Notes: a model not told the origin generated them from the sequence alone. Positions 7,835-17,979 are shown, numbered from the stretch's first letter. The stretch is 36,487 nucleotides of DNA from Bacteroidales bacterium (GCA_017443845.1 JAFSXX010000035.1:1-36487), one strand, 5' to 3'. Numbers and translations are program-made.

Positions 7835-8170
7835 ATGGGAAAGAAGGCACAGAATTTCAAGAAATGGTTCGTCGATATCTTCAGCGGCGATATCATCCTC
7901 AAGAAGGGGATGTACCGCCAGATGTGGTTCGTGACCTACATTTTCGCCCTCTTCTGCATAATCATAGCCTGGAGCCTCTACGTCGAGAAAAAGATGGTCC
8001 AGGTGGAGCGCAACGCCAAGGTCATCGAGGCTCTAGAGGTGAGTTACCACCAGCGCAGCATCGAACTGGTGGGGCTCGACCAGCGGACCAAGGTCGAGGC
8101 CCTGCTCGAAAAGAATCATTCGAAGCTCCTTCCCCCGGAAGAGCCCGCAAAACTGATAAAGGCCGAATAG
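7835..8170 (+). CDS. ftsL: FtsL-like cell division protein
   Basis: This short bitopic membrane protein of 111 residues has a basic cytoplasmic N-terminus, one transmembrane helix at about 31-50 and a periplasmic segment predicted to be coiled coil. The sequence itself is weakly conserved. The call rests on size, topology and position between rsmH and ftsI, the standard place for ftsL. FtsL joins FtsB and FtsQ to control septal peptidoglycan synthesis by FtsW-FtsI. It follows rsmH by 3 nt and precedes ftsI by one base, so translation is probably coupled. Confidence 0.85.
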   Translation: MGKKAQNFKKWFVDIFSGDIILKKGMYRQMWFVTYIFALFCIIIAWSLYVEKKMVQVERNAKVIEALEVSYHQRSIELVGLDQRTKVEALLEKNHSKLLPPEEPAKLIKAE

Positions 8171-8171
8171 G

Positions 8172-10214
8172 ATGAAACTGAATATTTCAAAAGTGGGATT
8201 CGTCTATGTGCTGTTCGTCGCGATGGGAATCGTGGCGGTCATCCGTATGATAGACCTGCAGTTCATCCACAGGCCCGACGGCAGCGAGGTGATAGCGAGG
8301 ACCGCCAAGGAGCGCGAGATCCCCTGCACCCGAGGCAGCATCATCGCCTCCGACGGCCGCTATCTGGCCTTCTCGATTCCGGAGTACAGGCTGAGCATGG
8401 ACTGCACCCAGGCTCCCGACACCCTGTTCGACGCCCACGTGGAGGCCCTTGCCGACTCCCTCTCCAGGCTTTACGGCGACAGGAAACCCGCGGAATACAA
8501 GCGGATGCTGATCTCCTGGCGCGAGGCCGGCAAGCAGTATATCAACCTCAGCAAGAAACTCCTGACCTTCCAGGAGATGAAACGCGCCGAGGCATTCCCC
8601 ATCTTCAACAAGGGGCGCCGCGGCGGCGGACTCATCGTGGAGAAATTCGACAGGAGGCAGTATCCCTACGACAAACTGGCCTTCCGCACCCTCGGCCATA
8701 TCAAGGACAACGAACCGCAGGCGGTGGGAATCGAGGGCAGCTGCGACTCCATCCTCCGCGGCAAGCCCGGAATCCAGCCCATCCGCAAGACCGAGCACAA
8801 CAACTGGATCGAGGACACCGAGGCCAGGCGCATAGAGCCGGTTGACGGCACCGACGTCCAGGTTACCATCGACATCGACATCCAGGATATGGCAGAGCGC
8901 GCCCTCCGCCACCAGCTCGCCAAGAGCCAGGAGCTCGAGGCCGGGACCGTCATCGTGATGGAGGTGGCCACCGGAGAGATAAAGGCTATGGTCAATATGC
9001 GCAAGGACGAGCACGGACGCTTCGGCGAGGAGTACAATTACGCCATCGGCAAGAAGGGCGAGCCGGGCAGCGTCTTCAAGCTCGCCACACTGACAATGCT
9101 GCTAGACGAGGGCAAGATCGGGCTCGACGACGAGATCAAGGCCGTAGTCCACTGGCAGTACGGCAAGGGAAAGCCTTTCGAGGACACCTACCTCAGGAAT
9201 TACGACAAGATTTCCGTAATCCGCGGATTCGAGATCTCCTCCAACAACGTATTCAGGATGCTGGCGGCCAGGTTCTACGGCAACGACCCCGCATACTTCG
9301 TGGACCACCTCAACAACCAGCTCAAGATAAGCCGCAACTACGATTTCGACATCAGCGGCTTCGCAAAGGCCAAGATCAAGCACCCCAAGGACGGCAGTTA
9401 CTGGGCTGCAGCCGACCTGCCGCAGATTGCGATGGGTTACACCTGCGAGCTCACCCCGCTCCACACCCTCACCTACTACAACGCCATCGCCAACGACGGC
9501 GTGATGGTGCAGCCCCGCCTGGTGAGGAATTACCAGAAAGGCGGCGCCATCGTAAAGGAGTTCCCCGTCATCGACCTCGGCAGGGTCTGCAAGAAGGAGA
9601 CCGTGCCCCAGCTCCACAGGGCGATGCGCGGCGTGGTGCTCAACGGTACCGGAAAGAACATCTTCAAGGGCTGCAAGGTGGCGGTAGCGGGCAAGACCGG
9701 AACGGCCAGGGTGGTCAGGCCCAACGGAAACTATATCGGAGCCGACGGCAAGAAGCAGCACCAGGCCACCTTCGCCGGCTTCTTCCCCTTCGAGAATCCC
9801 AAATACTCGGTAATCGCCGTCATCTACTCCGCCCCCACCCACAACAACTTCTACGGAGCCACCTGGGCCGGCCCTGTGGTAAGGGAGATCGCCGAGGAGA
9901 TATATGCCAGTTCGCCCGAATGGAGCGCCCCGCTGACGGCCTCCGGAAAGCTTCCCGAGATTAAGGAGAATACGGTTCCCAGGAGCAACGACACCATTTC
10001 GGCAGGCGTCCCCGACGTGGTCGGAATGGGACTGCGCGACGCCCTTGTATTCCTCGAGAAGAACGGATACGAGGTAAGCTGGGAAGGCCGTGGCGCGATA
10101 AGCTCGCAGACCCCCGCGGCCGGCGCCCTGAGCCAGGACAAAAAGATAAAACTCACATTGACAGAACCATCAAGGAAGAAGAAAGATGAGCAAAAGAGTG
10201 AATCAGCTTCTTGA
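8172..10214 (+). CDS. ftsI: Septal transpeptidase FtsI (PBP2/3-type class B penicillin-binding protein) with PASTA domain
   Basis: FtsI crosslinks septal peptidoglycan in the periplasm together with FtsW. The 680-residue protein has an N-terminal membrane anchor (about 9-30), a dimerisation domain, and a transpeptidase domain with active-site serine in SVFK (300-303), SSN (356-358) and KTG (508-510). A PASTA domain follows at about 612-664, then a Lys/Ser-rich tail. A single C-terminal PASTA domain is common in Bacteroidota FtsI but absent from the E. coli protein. The 3' end overlaps murE by 29 nt in another frame. Confidence 0.95.
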   Translation: MKLNISKVGFVYVLFVAMGIVAVIRMIDLQFIHRPDGSEVIARTAKEREIPCTRGSIIASDGRYLAFSIPEYRLSMDCTQAPDTLFDAHVEALADSLSRLYGDRKPAEYKRMLISWREAGKQYINLSKKLLTFQEMKRAEAFPIFNKGRRGGGLIVEKFDRRQYPYDKLAFRTLGHIKDNEPQAVGIEGSCDSILRGKPGIQPIRKTEHNNWIEDTEARRIEPVDGTDVQVTIDIDIQDMAERALRHQLAKSQELEAGTVIVMEVATGEIKAMVNMRKDEHGRFGEEYNYAIGKKGEPGSVFKLATLTMLLDEGKIGLDDEIKAVVHWQYGKGKPFEDTYLRNYDKISVIRGFEISSNNVFRMLAARFYGNDPAYFVDHLNNQLKISRNYDFDISGFAKAKIKHPKDGSYWAAADLPQIAMGYTCELTPLHTLTYYNAIANDGVMVQPRLVRNYQKGGAIVKEFPVIDLGRVCKKETVPQLHRAMRGVVLNGTGKNIFKGCKVAVAGKTGTARVVRPNGNYIGADGKKQHQATFAGFFPFENPKYSVIAVIYSAPTHNNFYGATWAGPVVREIAEEIYASSPEWSAPLTASGKLPEIKENTVPRSNDTISAGVPDVVGMGLRDALVFLEKNGYEVSWEGRGAISSQTPAAGALSQDKKIKLTLTEPSRKKKDEQKSESAS

Positions 10215-11640
10215 CGGCATCGAAATCGTCAGGATCGACGGAGATGCGTCGAGGGAGATAGACAACATACAGTACGACTCGCGCAAATGTTGTGCGGGAT
10301 CGCTCTTCATAGCGGTCAACGGCACCGACGTCAACGGTCACGACTTCATCGGCAAGGCTGTCGAGGCCGGAGCCGTGGCGGTCGTTTACCAGGAGGGCGA
10401 CATAGCGTTCGAGGGCGTCACCGCCGTCAAGGTGGCCGACAGCCGCAAGGCCCTCGCCCTGGTCGCCGACAACTTCTACGACCATCCTTCGGCCAAACTG
10501 GACCTGGTGGGCATTACCGGCACCAACGGCAAGAGCACCACGGTGACCCTTCTCTACGACCTCTTCACTTCGCTGGGATACTGCTGCGGCCTGCTCTCGA
10601 CCATAGTCAACAAGATCGACGGCCGTGAGATCCCCGCCAGCCAGACTACACCCGACCCCGTGAGCCTCAACTCGATGCTCGCGCAGATGGTTGACCGCGG
10701 ATGCCAGTACTGCTTTATGGAGATCAGCTCCCACTCGCTGGCCCAGGACCGCGTGGCCGGCCTCCGATTCAGGGGCGGCATCTTCTCCAACATAACCCAC
10801 GACCACCTCGACTACCACAAGACCTTCGCGGAGTACCTCAGGTGCAAGAAGTCGTTCTTCGACAATCTGCCCGCGGATGCCTTCGCCCTCACCAACGTCG
10901 ATGACAAAAACGGACTGGTGATGGTGCAGAACACCAAGGCGCTGACAAAGACATATTCCTGCCACAAGATGGCCGACTTCCGCTGCCGCATAATCGAGGA
11001 GGGACTCGACGGAATGCTGCTCGAGATGGACGGCAAGCAGTTCTGGAGCCGCTTCATCGGAGCCCACAACGCCCACAACCTGCTGGCCGTTTACGGCACC
11101 GCGATTCTGCTCGGAACCGACAGCGACGAGGTCCTCGTCAAGATGAGCGCCCTGGGATGCGTCCCCGGCCGCCTCGAGTATATCCGCGGCGGAAACGACC
11201 TCACGGTGGCCGTCGACTACGCCCACACCCCCGACGGTCTGGAGAACGTGCTCAAGACCCTCCGCGAGGCGGGACGCGACCGTATGCTGATCTGCGTCTT
11301 CGGATGCGGCGGCGACCGCGACCGCACCAAGCGTCCCGAGATGGGTGTCATAGCCGCGAAATACGCGGACCGCGTGATCGTAACCAGCGACAATCCCCGC
11401 ACGGAGGACCCGGACGCCATAATCGCCGAGATCCGCGCCGGAATGGATGCGAAGATGCGGGCTAAATCCCTCTTCCTGACCGACCGCCGCGAAGCCATCC
11501 GCACCGCTATGATGACCGCCCCCGAGGGAGCCGTGATCCTGGTGGCCGGAAAGGGACACGAGGATTACCAGATTATCGGGCACACCAAGTTCCACTTCGA
11601 CGACCGCGAGGTGGTGCGCGAAATCTTCAAAGAACTTTAA
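10186..11640 (+). CDS. murE: UDP-MurNAc-L-Ala-D-Glu:meso-diaminopimelate ligase MurE
   Basis: MurE adds the third residue of the peptidoglycan stem peptide in the cytoplasm, using ATP. The 484-residue protein has the Mur ligase P-loop TGTNGKSTT (111-119), the SSHSLAQDR and THDHLDYH central-domain motifs, and DNPR (402-405), the signature associated with meso-diaminopimelate rather than lysine. The start ATG lies within the end of ftsI, preceded by a purine-rich AAGGAAGAAGAAAG, so translation is likely coupled. The DNPR motif predicts a mesoDAP-type wall, which fits Bacteroidota. Confidence 0.97.
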   Translation: MSKRVNQLLDGIEIVRIDGDASREIDNIQYDSRKCCAGSLFIAVNGTDVNGHDFIGKAVEAGAVAVVYQEGDIAFEGVTAVKVADSRKALALVADNFYDHPSAKLDLVGITGTNGKSTTVTLLYDLFTSLGYCCGLLSTIVNKIDGREIPASQTTPDPVSLNSMLAQMVDRGCQYCFMEISSHSLAQDRVAGLRFRGGIFSNITHDHLDYHKTFAEYLRCKKSFFDNLPADAFALTNVDDKNGLVMVQNTKALTKTYSCHKMADFRCRIIEEGLDGMLLEMDGKQFWSRFIGAHNAHNLLAVYGTAILLGTDSDEVLVKMSALGCVPGRLEYIRGGNDLTVAVDYAHTPDGLENVLKTLREAGRDRMLICVFGCGGDRDRTKRPEMGVIAAKYADRVIVTSDNPRTEDPDAIIAEIRAGMDAKMRAKSLFLTDRREAIRTAMMTAPEGAVILVAGKGHEDYQIIGHTKFHFDDREVVREIFKEL

Positions 11641-11662
11641 CCGTGAAAACAGAACCTGAACC

Positions 11663-12856
11663 ATGTTATACCACCTGTTCGAATACCTCAACAATCAGGG
11701 AATAGATTTCCCGGGCGCCGGCCTGATGCAGTACATCTCCGTACGCGTGCTGCTCTGCAACGTGATCGCCATCCTGACCGCGCTGTTCGCGGGCAACGCC
11801 ATAATCAACCGCCTCCGCCGCAAGCAGATCGGGGAGACGATCCGCGACCTGGGACTCGAGGGACAGCTCCAGAAGAAGGGCACCCCGACCATGGGAGGAA
11901 TCATCATCATCCTCTCGATCCTCGTCCCGGTGCTGCTCTTCGGAAACTTCCGCAACATCAACACCTGGCTCCTGTTGCTGACAGTGTTATGGCTCGGCGG
12001 AGTGGGATTCGCGGATGACTATATCAAGGTCTTCAAGCACGACAAGGAGGGACTCTCCCCAAAGAAGAAACTCCTCGCACAGGTGATTCTCGGCCTTATC
12101 GTAGGCCTTACGGTGTTCCTTACCCACAAGGGCGGCGACATCAGCTACAGCCAGACCACCATCCCCTTCTTCAAGGGCAACGAATTCGACTACAAGTGGC
12201 TCTTCCCCTTCAACGGGCAGTGGGCCCGCGTCATACAGGGCGGCATCTACGTGCTGGTTATCACCTTCATCATCACGGCCTGCTCCAACGGCACCAACCT
12301 CACCGACGGAATGGACGGCCTCGCTACCGGCACCTCCGCAGTGGTAGGCGCGACCCTCGGCGTGCTCGCCTACCTCTCCGGCCACGTCGGATATGCCGAT
12401 TACCTCAACATAATGTACCTGCCCGAGAGCGCTGAGACGACCGTATTCTTCAGCGCCATGGTGGGAGCCCTGATGGGATTCCTCTGGTACAACTCCTATC
12501 CCGCCCAGGTATTTATGGGCGATACCGGCAGCCTGATGCTCGGCGGCCTCATCGGAGTGGGCGCGGTCCTCATCCGCAAGGAGCTCCTCCTCCCCATCCT
12601 CTGCGGCATATTCCTGGTCGAGAGCCTCTCGGTCATCATCCAGAGGGTCTGGTTCAGGCACACCAAGAAGCGCACCGGAACCGGTGTCCGCGTATTCAGG
12701 ATGACTCCCCTGCACCACCACTACCAGAAGGAGAATCCCGACGCGCTGATCCAGGCTCCGCACAAAATCCAGCCTGAGAACAAAATCGTAGTGAGGTTCT
12801 GGATCATCTCCATCATCCTCGCAATACTTACGATCGTTACCCTGAAAATCAGATAA
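11663..12856 (+). CDS. mraY: Phospho-MurNAc-pentapeptide transferase MraY
   Basis: MraY transfers phospho-MurNAc-pentapeptide to undecaprenyl phosphate, making lipid I at the inner face of the cytoplasmic membrane. The 397-residue polytopic protein has the family's catalytic motifs: GTPTMGG (73-79), DDY (118-120), NGTNLTDGMDGL (209-220), FMGDTGS (284-290) and the HHH cluster (351-353). It is somewhat longer than the 360-residue E. coli protein, with extra sequence in the loop at about 155-190, as in other Bacteroidota. It follows murE by 22 nt and precedes murD by 26 nt, the largest gap in the operon. Confidence 0.97.
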   Translation: MLYHLFEYLNNQGIDFPGAGLMQYISVRVLLCNVIAILTALFAGNAIINRLRRKQIGETIRDLGLEGQLQKKGTPTMGGIIIILSILVPVLLFGNFRNINTWLLLLTVLWLGGVGFADDYIKVFKHDKEGLSPKKKLLAQVILGLIVGLTVFLTHKGGDISYSQTTIPFFKGNEFDYKWLFPFNGQWARVIQGGIYVLVITFIITACSNGTNLTDGMDGLATGTSAVVGATLGVLAYLSGHVGYADYLNIMYLPESAETTVFFSAMVGALMGFLWYNSYPAQVFMGDTGSLMLGGLIGVGAVLIRKELLLPILCGIFLVESLSVIIQRVWFRHTKKRTGTGVRVFRMTPLHHHYQKENPDALIQAPHKIQPENKIVVRFWIISIILAILTIVTLKIR

Positions 12857-12882
12857 ACCACATAACACACCACATACAGAAT

Positions 12883-14214
12883 ATGAAAAGAATTGTCGTT
12901 TTGGGCGGAGGCGAGAGCGGAGTTGGAGCAGCGGTGCTCGCAAAGGTAAAGCACTTCGACGTGTTCCTGTCGGACAATCAGAAAATAAAGGACGAATACA
13001 AGGAGACCCTCGTCAGGTATTGCATCCCCTTCGAGGAGGGCGGGCATACCTATGACAAGATCCTCAATGCCGACGAGGTCATCAAGAGCCCCGGCATTCC
13101 CGACACCGTACCCTTGATGAAGGCAGTGCTCGAGAAGGAGATCCCGGTCATCTCGGAGATCGAGTTCGCGGGACGCTACGATACGGCCAAGAAGATCTGC
13201 ATCACTGGAAGCAACGGCAAGACCACTACCACCTCGCTGATCTATTTCCTGCTCAGGAACGCGGGCCTCAACGTGGGCCTTGGCGGCAATATCGGCAAGA
13301 GCTACGCATATCAGGTGGCAACCGAGCAGCACGACATCTATGTACTGGAGCTCAGCAGCTTCCAGCTCGACGGAATGTACGACTTCAAGGCCGATATCGC
13401 CGTACTGCTCAACATCACCCCGGACCACCTCGACCGCTACGGATATGTGATGCAGAACTACGTCAACGCCAAGTTCCGCATCACCCGCAATATGTCGAAG
13501 GACGACTGCTTCATCTTCTGCGCCGACGACGAGATCACTATGGGCGAGCTCAACAAGATCGTGCTCCAGGCCAAGAAACTCCCGTTCACCCAGAACGGAA
13601 GCGTGGAGCAGGGCGCCTGGGCCGACGACACCACTATGCACGTGACATACGGCGAGAGCACCTACGAAATGGCTACTGCCGACCTCGGCATCAAGGGACG
13701 CCACAACATCTACAATTCGATGGCGGCTGCCATCACCGGTAAGGTGATGAACATCGCAAACGAGTCCATCCGCGAGTCGCTGATGTCCTTCGAGGGCGTC
13801 GAGCACAGGATGGAGAAGGTGCTCTCGGTGGGCGGAGTGCTCTATATCAACGATTCCAAGGCGACCAACGTCAACTCCACCTGGTACGCCCTCGAGAGCG
13901 TCAACACCCCCATCGTCCTGATCCTCGGAGGAAAGGACAAGGGCAACGATTACGAGCCGATCTACGGCCTCGTGAAGGAGAAGGTCAAATGCATCGTCTG
14001 CCTGGGCAAGGACAACACCAAGATCCACGAGTGCTTCGACGACAAGGTGCCCGTGTATGACACCTCTTCGGCCGAGGAGTGCGTCCGCAAGTGCGCATCC
14101 CTGGCGGTCGAGGGCGACACCGTGCTCCTCTCCCCCTGCTGCGCCAGCTTCGACCTCTTCCAGAATTACGAGGACCGCGGCCGCCAGTTCAAGGAGGCTG
14201 TAAGGAAACTTTAA
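12883..14214 (+). CDS. murD: UDP-MurNAc-L-alanine:D-glutamate ligase MurD
   Basis: MurD adds D-glutamate to UDP-MurNAc-L-Ala in the cytoplasm. The 443-residue protein begins with a Rossmann-type GGGESGVG (8-15), then the SPGIP motif (69-73), the Mur ligase P-loop GSNGKTTT (109-116), ELSSFQLD and ITPDHLDRYG in the central domain, and NDSKATN leading into the C-terminal domain. Length and order of motifs are normal. It sits between mraY and ftsW as expected. Confidence 0.97.
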   Translation: MKRIVVLGGGESGVGAAVLAKVKHFDVFLSDNQKIKDEYKETLVRYCIPFEEGGHTYDKILNADEVIKSPGIPDTVPLMKAVLEKEIPVISEIEFAGRYDTAKKICITGSNGKTTTTSLIYFLLRNAGLNVGLGGNIGKSYAYQVATEQHDIYVLELSSFQLDGMYDFKADIAVLLNITPDHLDRYGYVMQNYVNAKFRITRNMSKDDCFIFCADDEITMGELNKIVLQAKKLPFTQNGSVEQGAWADDTTMHVTYGESTYEMATADLGIKGRHNIYNSMAAAITGKVMNIANESIRESLMSFEGVEHRMEKVLSVGGVLYINDSKATNVNSTWYALESVNTPIVLILGGKDKGNDYEPIYGLVKEKVKCIVCLGKDNTKIHECFDDKVPVYDTSSAEECVRKCASLAVEGDTVLLSPCCASFDLFQNYEDRGRQFKEAVRKL

Positions 14215-14229
14215 TCCGGAGGAAGGGCG

Positions 14230-15501
14230 ATGGAGAAGACTTTCAAGCTGAAGGGCGACCTGGTGATATGGATACTCGTGGTGTTGTTCGCGATGGTATC
14301 CGTCGTCGCCGTCTTCTCCTCCAGCACCTACCGCGCCAATGCGATGGGAGTTGAGAAAACCGCCATATTCTTCGAGCAGATAAAATTCGTCATCCTGGGC
14401 TTCATAACCCTGTTCGTGGCCTACCTTATACCGATGCGGTGGTACAGGGGGCTCTCGTTCGTCTTCTTCGGCATTTCGGTGGCGATGCTGGTGATGACCT
14501 TCATCCCTTCGTTCCAGGTCAAGATGAACGGGGCCATCCGCGGCATCAGGCTCTTCGGCGTCACCTTCCAGGTCTTCGAATTCGCCAAGGTGGGACTGAT
14601 ACTCTATCTGGCCAAGGCCATCGAGTACTGGCAGGACAGCCTCGACACGTTCAAGGATTTCGCGCTGAAGCTGCTGCTGCCCGTGGGAGCCGTCTGCCTG
14701 CTGGTTATGGCCAACAGTTTCTCGTCCGCCATCCTCTTCGGCCTTATCAGCCTGCTGATGATGTGGTTTATGGGAGTCAAGCCCCGTTTCCTGCTGATCA
14801 CTATCGGAGCCGTGGCGGCCGCCGTGCTCCTGATGTTCGCAGTTTACAATGCTTTCTTTGCCGGAAAGGAGAGCAAGCCCGACAGTCAGCAGGGCACCGT
14901 CGAAAAGCTGTTCAACCGTGTGGGAACCGTCCAGCACCGCTTCGAGAGCTTCTTCGACGAGGTGGACGACGAGGATGAGGCCAACCTCACACCCGAGCAG
15001 GTCCAGGCCAAGAAGGATTACAACCGCCAGAGCGAGAATGCCAAAGTGGCCATCTCGCAGGGCGGACTCATAGGCAAGGGGCCGGGCAAGAGCACCCAGA
15101 GATTCTCGCTCTCGATGGCATTCTCCGACTTCATATACGCCTTCATAGTGGAGGAATACGGGCTTATGGGAGGCATCTTCGTGCTTCTGCTCTATGCCAT
15201 TTTCCTCTTCAGGTGTATCCGTATAGCGAACAAATGCGAGACCCCCTTCGCCGAGGCACTGGTGATAGGGCTGGCATTCCTTATAGGCATCCAGGCGATG
15301 CTCCACATATTCGTAAACGTAAGACTTATTCCCATCACCGGCCACACGCTGCCGCTCATAAGCCACGGAGGAACGGCATTCATGGTCCTCAGCGGCGCAT
15401 TCGGCATCATCCTTTCGGTGAGCAAGCAGCTCGACAAGCAGCTTGCGGCCAAGGAGGCGGCTGCTCCGGACGGCGAAAAGGAGATAAAGGAGGAACAATA
15501 A
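14230..15501 (+). CDS. ftsW: SEDS-family septal peptidoglycan polymerase FtsW
   Basis: FtsW polymerises lipid II into septal glycan strands as partner of FtsI. The 423-residue protein has about ten transmembrane helices, the motif SDFIYAF with the presumed essential aspartate (D300), and the C-terminal signature leading to LPLISHGGTAFM. A long acidic, charged extracellular loop at about 215-275 separates two helices and is bigger than in E. coli FtsW. The tail is rich in Lys and Glu. Position inside the mur genes argues for FtsW over the elongation homologue RodA. A GGAGGAAG ribosome-binding site lies in the 15-nt gap after murD. Confidence 0.93.
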   Translation: MEKTFKLKGDLVIWILVVLFAMVSVVAVFSSSTYRANAMGVEKTAIFFEQIKFVILGFITLFVAYLIPMRWYRGLSFVFFGISVAMLVMTFIPSFQVKMNGAIRGIRLFGVTFQVFEFAKVGLILYLAKAIEYWQDSLDTFKDFALKLLLPVGAVCLLVMANSFSSAILFGLISLLMMWFMGVKPRFLLITIGAVAAAVLLMFAVYNAFFAGKESKPDSQQGTVEKLFNRVGTVQHRFESFFDEVDDEDEANLTPEQVQAKKDYNRQSENAKVAISQGGLIGKGPGKSTQRFSLSMAFSDFIYAFIVEEYGLMGGIFVLLLYAIFLFRCIRIANKCETPFAEALVIGLAFLIGIQAMLHIFVNVRLIPITGHTLPLISHGGTAFMVLSGAFGIILSVSKQLDKQLAAKEAAAPDGEKEIKEEQ

Positions 15502-15502
15502 T

Positions 15503-16618
15503 ATGAGCAATCCACGCATTATAATCAGCGGAGGCGGAACCGGGGGACACATCTTCCCCGCCCTCTCGATCGCAGACTCGATAAAGGCCATTGAGCCCTC
15601 TGCCGAGATACTCTTCGTAGGCGCCGAAGGGCGTATGGAGATGGAACGCGTCCCGGCTGCGGGATATCCCATCAAGGGTCTGCCCGTCGCGGGCCTCAAA
15701 CGCAAACTCTCGCTCGAGAACCTCGCGCTCCCGTTCAAGGTGCTCAAGAGCATCCGTCTCGCGGGGCGCATCATCAAGGAGTTCAAGCCCGACGTAGCGG
15801 TCGGAGTGGGAGGATATGCCAGCGCCCCGATGCTCTGGGCTGCGGGCCGTCACGGCATCCCGACCCTCATACAGGAGCAGAACTCCTATGCCGGACTGAC
15901 CAACAAGATCCTCGGAAAGAGGGCCAGGAAGATCTGCGTGGCGTATGAGGGGATGGAACGCTTCTTCCCCGCCGAAAGGATCATGCTCACCGGAAACCCC
16001 ATCCGCAAGAACATAAACAGGCCGACCCCGCAGGAGCGGGAGGAAGGCTTCAGATATTTCGGGCTCGACCCGCAGAAGAAGACCCTCTTCGTGGTGGGCG
16101 GCAGCCTCGGCAGCGCCACCCTCAACAGCGCGATGAAGCGCTGGGTCGATGAGAAGGGAGCCAAAGCCCCCTATCAGGTGATCTGGCAGAGCGGCCGCTA
16201 CTACAAGAGCGGAATCGACAAATTCCTGGCCGACAGGGAGCTTCCGAACGTGCGCAACTATGACTTCATCAGCCATATGGACCTGGCCTTCGCCGTGGCC
16301 GACGTCATCATCTCGAGGGCCGGTGCGGGCACTATCTCGGAACTCTGCGTGGCCGGGAAGGCTACCATCTTCGTACCCTCGCCCAATGTGACCGAGGACC
16401 ATCAGACCCATAACGCGATGGCCCTCGTACGCAAGGACGCCGCCCTGATGGTGGCCGACTGCGAGGCTGTCGAAAAACTGATGGATACCGCCGAGGAACT
16501 GCTGGGCGATGACGCCAGGATAGCCCGGCTCGAGGAGAACATACTCGCCCTCGCCAGGAAAGATGCGGGAGAGGTCATAGCCAGGGAGGTTCTCGCACTT
16601 GTAAACGACAGAAAGTGA
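15503..16618 (+). CDS. murG: UDP-GlcNAc:undecaprenyl-PP-MurNAc-pentapeptide GlcNAc transferase MurG
   Basis: MurG is the peripheral membrane glycosyltransferase that converts lipid I to lipid II. The 371-residue GT-B protein has the N-terminal GGGTGGH loop (10-16), QEQNSYAG in the lipid I-binding face, GGSLGS at the start of the C-terminal domain, and the UDP-GlcNAc-binding SRAGAG (271-276) followed by TISEL. Length is normal. It starts one base after the ftsW stop, and its TGA overlaps the murC ATG. Confidence 0.97.
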   Translation: MSNPRIIISGGGTGGHIFPALSIADSIKAIEPSAEILFVGAEGRMEMERVPAAGYPIKGLPVAGLKRKLSLENLALPFKVLKSIRLAGRIIKEFKPDVAVGVGGYASAPMLWAAGRHGIPTLIQEQNSYAGLTNKILGKRARKICVAYEGMERFFPAERIMLTGNPIRKNINRPTPQEREEGFRYFGLDPQKKTLFVVGGSLGSATLNSAMKRWVDEKGAKAPYQVIWQSGRYYKSGIDKFLADRELPNVRNYDFISHMDLAFAVADVIISRAGAGTISELCVAGKATIFVPSPNVTEDHQTHNAMALVRKDAALMVADCEAVEKLMDTAEELLGDDARIARLEENILALARKDAGEVIAREVLALVNDRK

Positions 16619-17979
16619 TGAAGGTTTACGACAATTACTATTTTATAGGTATAGGCGGCATCGGTATGAGCGCCATAGCCCGCTTTTTCAAGCACGCCGG
16701 ACACAATGTCTCTGGATATGACCGCACCCCCTCCCCCCTTACCGCGCAGCTCGAGAGCGAAGGGATCGCCATCCACTACGAGGACAGGCCTGACCTGATC
16801 CCCGACGATGTGGAGAATACCTTCGTCATCTACACCCCCGCGGTCCCGGCCGACCTGGGAGAGATGCGGAAGGCTTTCAGCGGCGGATACGCCATCTGCA
16901 AGCGTTCGCGCGCCCTCGGGGAGATAGCCCGCAGCCAGAAGTGCCTCGCGGTGGCCGGAACCCACGGAAAGACCACCACCAGCACCCTGCTGGCGCATAT
17001 CCTTACCGCTTCCGGAGAGGGATGCAACGCATTTCTGGGCGGCATTTCGAAAAATTACGACACCAACCTGCTGCTCAGCAAGAACCGGGTCCTGGTAGCC
17101 GAAGCCGACGAATTCGACCGCTCCTTCCTGCAGCTGTTCCCCGATATCGCGGTCATCACGGCCACCGATGCCGACCATCTGGACATCTACTCCGACCACG
17201 CCCACGTGGTGGAAGCCTTCGGCGAATTCGCCTCACAGGTCTCCAAAGACGGGGCGCTCGTAATAAAACAAGGCGTGGAAGTGCCTCTCGGGAAGGTTTC
17301 CGCCAAGGTTTACAGATACTCTTACGATACTCCCTGCGACTTCTACGCAGCTGACATCACGCCCCTGGAGGGGGGATATTTCGACTTCACCCTGGTCCAT
17401 CCCTCAGGCAGGATTCCCCACTGCAAAGTCGGCGTACCCGGATGGGTGAACGTGGAGAACGCAGTCGCGGCCTCTGCCGTCGCGCTGCTTCACGGAATCA
17501 CCGGCGACGCGCTCCGCGGGGCCCTCGCAAGCTTCAGCGGAGTCAAGAGGCGTTTCGACATCCACGTCAACACCCCGGAATGCGCATACATCGACGATTA
17601 CGCGCACCATCCCAACGAGATCCGCGCAGCAATCGGCTCGATACGCAACATATTTCCCGGCAGGCGCCTTTGCGGCATATTCCAGCCCCACCTCTACACC
17701 CGCACTCGGGACTTCGCCGACGATTTCGCCGATGCCCTGGGCGGTCTTGACGAACTCATCATGCTCCCCATCTACCCCGCCCGCGAACTCCCCATAGAGG
17801 GGGTCAACTCGGAGATGATCCTCGACAAGGTCAAGTGCTCCGACAAGGTGCTGGTTGAGAAAGAGAGACTGATGGAGACCCTGCGCAGTCGCAGGATCGA
17901 CTGCCTCGTCACATTCGGAGCGGGCGACATCGACAGATTCATACAACCTATAGAAGAATACCTCCGGACGATATGCTGA
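16618..17979 (+). CDS. murC: UDP-MurNAc:L-alanine ligase MurC
   Basis: MurC starts stem-peptide synthesis by adding L-alanine to UDP-MurNAc. I choose the ATG at 16618, which overlaps the murG stop as TGATG, over a GTG three bases earlier. This gives 453 residues. Motifs are the N-terminal IGIGGIGMSA, the P-loop AGTHGKTTT (around 113-121), EADEFDRSF, TATDADHLDIY and IDDYAHHPNEI. Order and length are normal for MurC. It overlaps ftsQ by 7 nt. No ddl, murB or murF lies in this cluster. Confidence 0.96.
   Translation: MKVYDNYYFIGIGGIGMSAIARFFKHAGHNVSGYDRTPSPLTAQLESEGIAIHYEDRPDLIPDDVENTFVIYTPAVPADLGEMRKAFSGGYAICKRSRALGEIARSQKCLAVAGTHGKTTTSTLLAHILTASGEGCNAFLGGISKNYDTNLLLSKNRVLVAEADEFDRSFLQLFPDIAVITATDADHLDIYSDHAHVVEAFGEFASQVSKDGALVIKQGVEVPLGKVSAKVYRYSYDTPCDFYAADITPLEGGYFDFTLVHPSGRIPHCKVGVPGWVNVENAVAASAVALLHGITGDALRGALASFSGVKRRFDIHVNTPECAYIDDYAHHPNEIRAAIGSIRNIFPGRRLCGIFQPHLYTRTRDFADDFADALGGLDELIMLPIYPARELPIEGVNSEMILDKVKCSDKVLVEKERLMETLRSRRIDCLVTFGAGDIDRFIQPIEEYLRTIC

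Noticed and set aside
12721-15786. A 1021-codon open frame on the minus strand opposite mraY, murD, ftsW and murG
   Set aside because: It is an antisense shadow of clearly conserved genes, caused by G+C-rich codon use. The translation is biased to Glu, Val, His and Gly and shows no domain.
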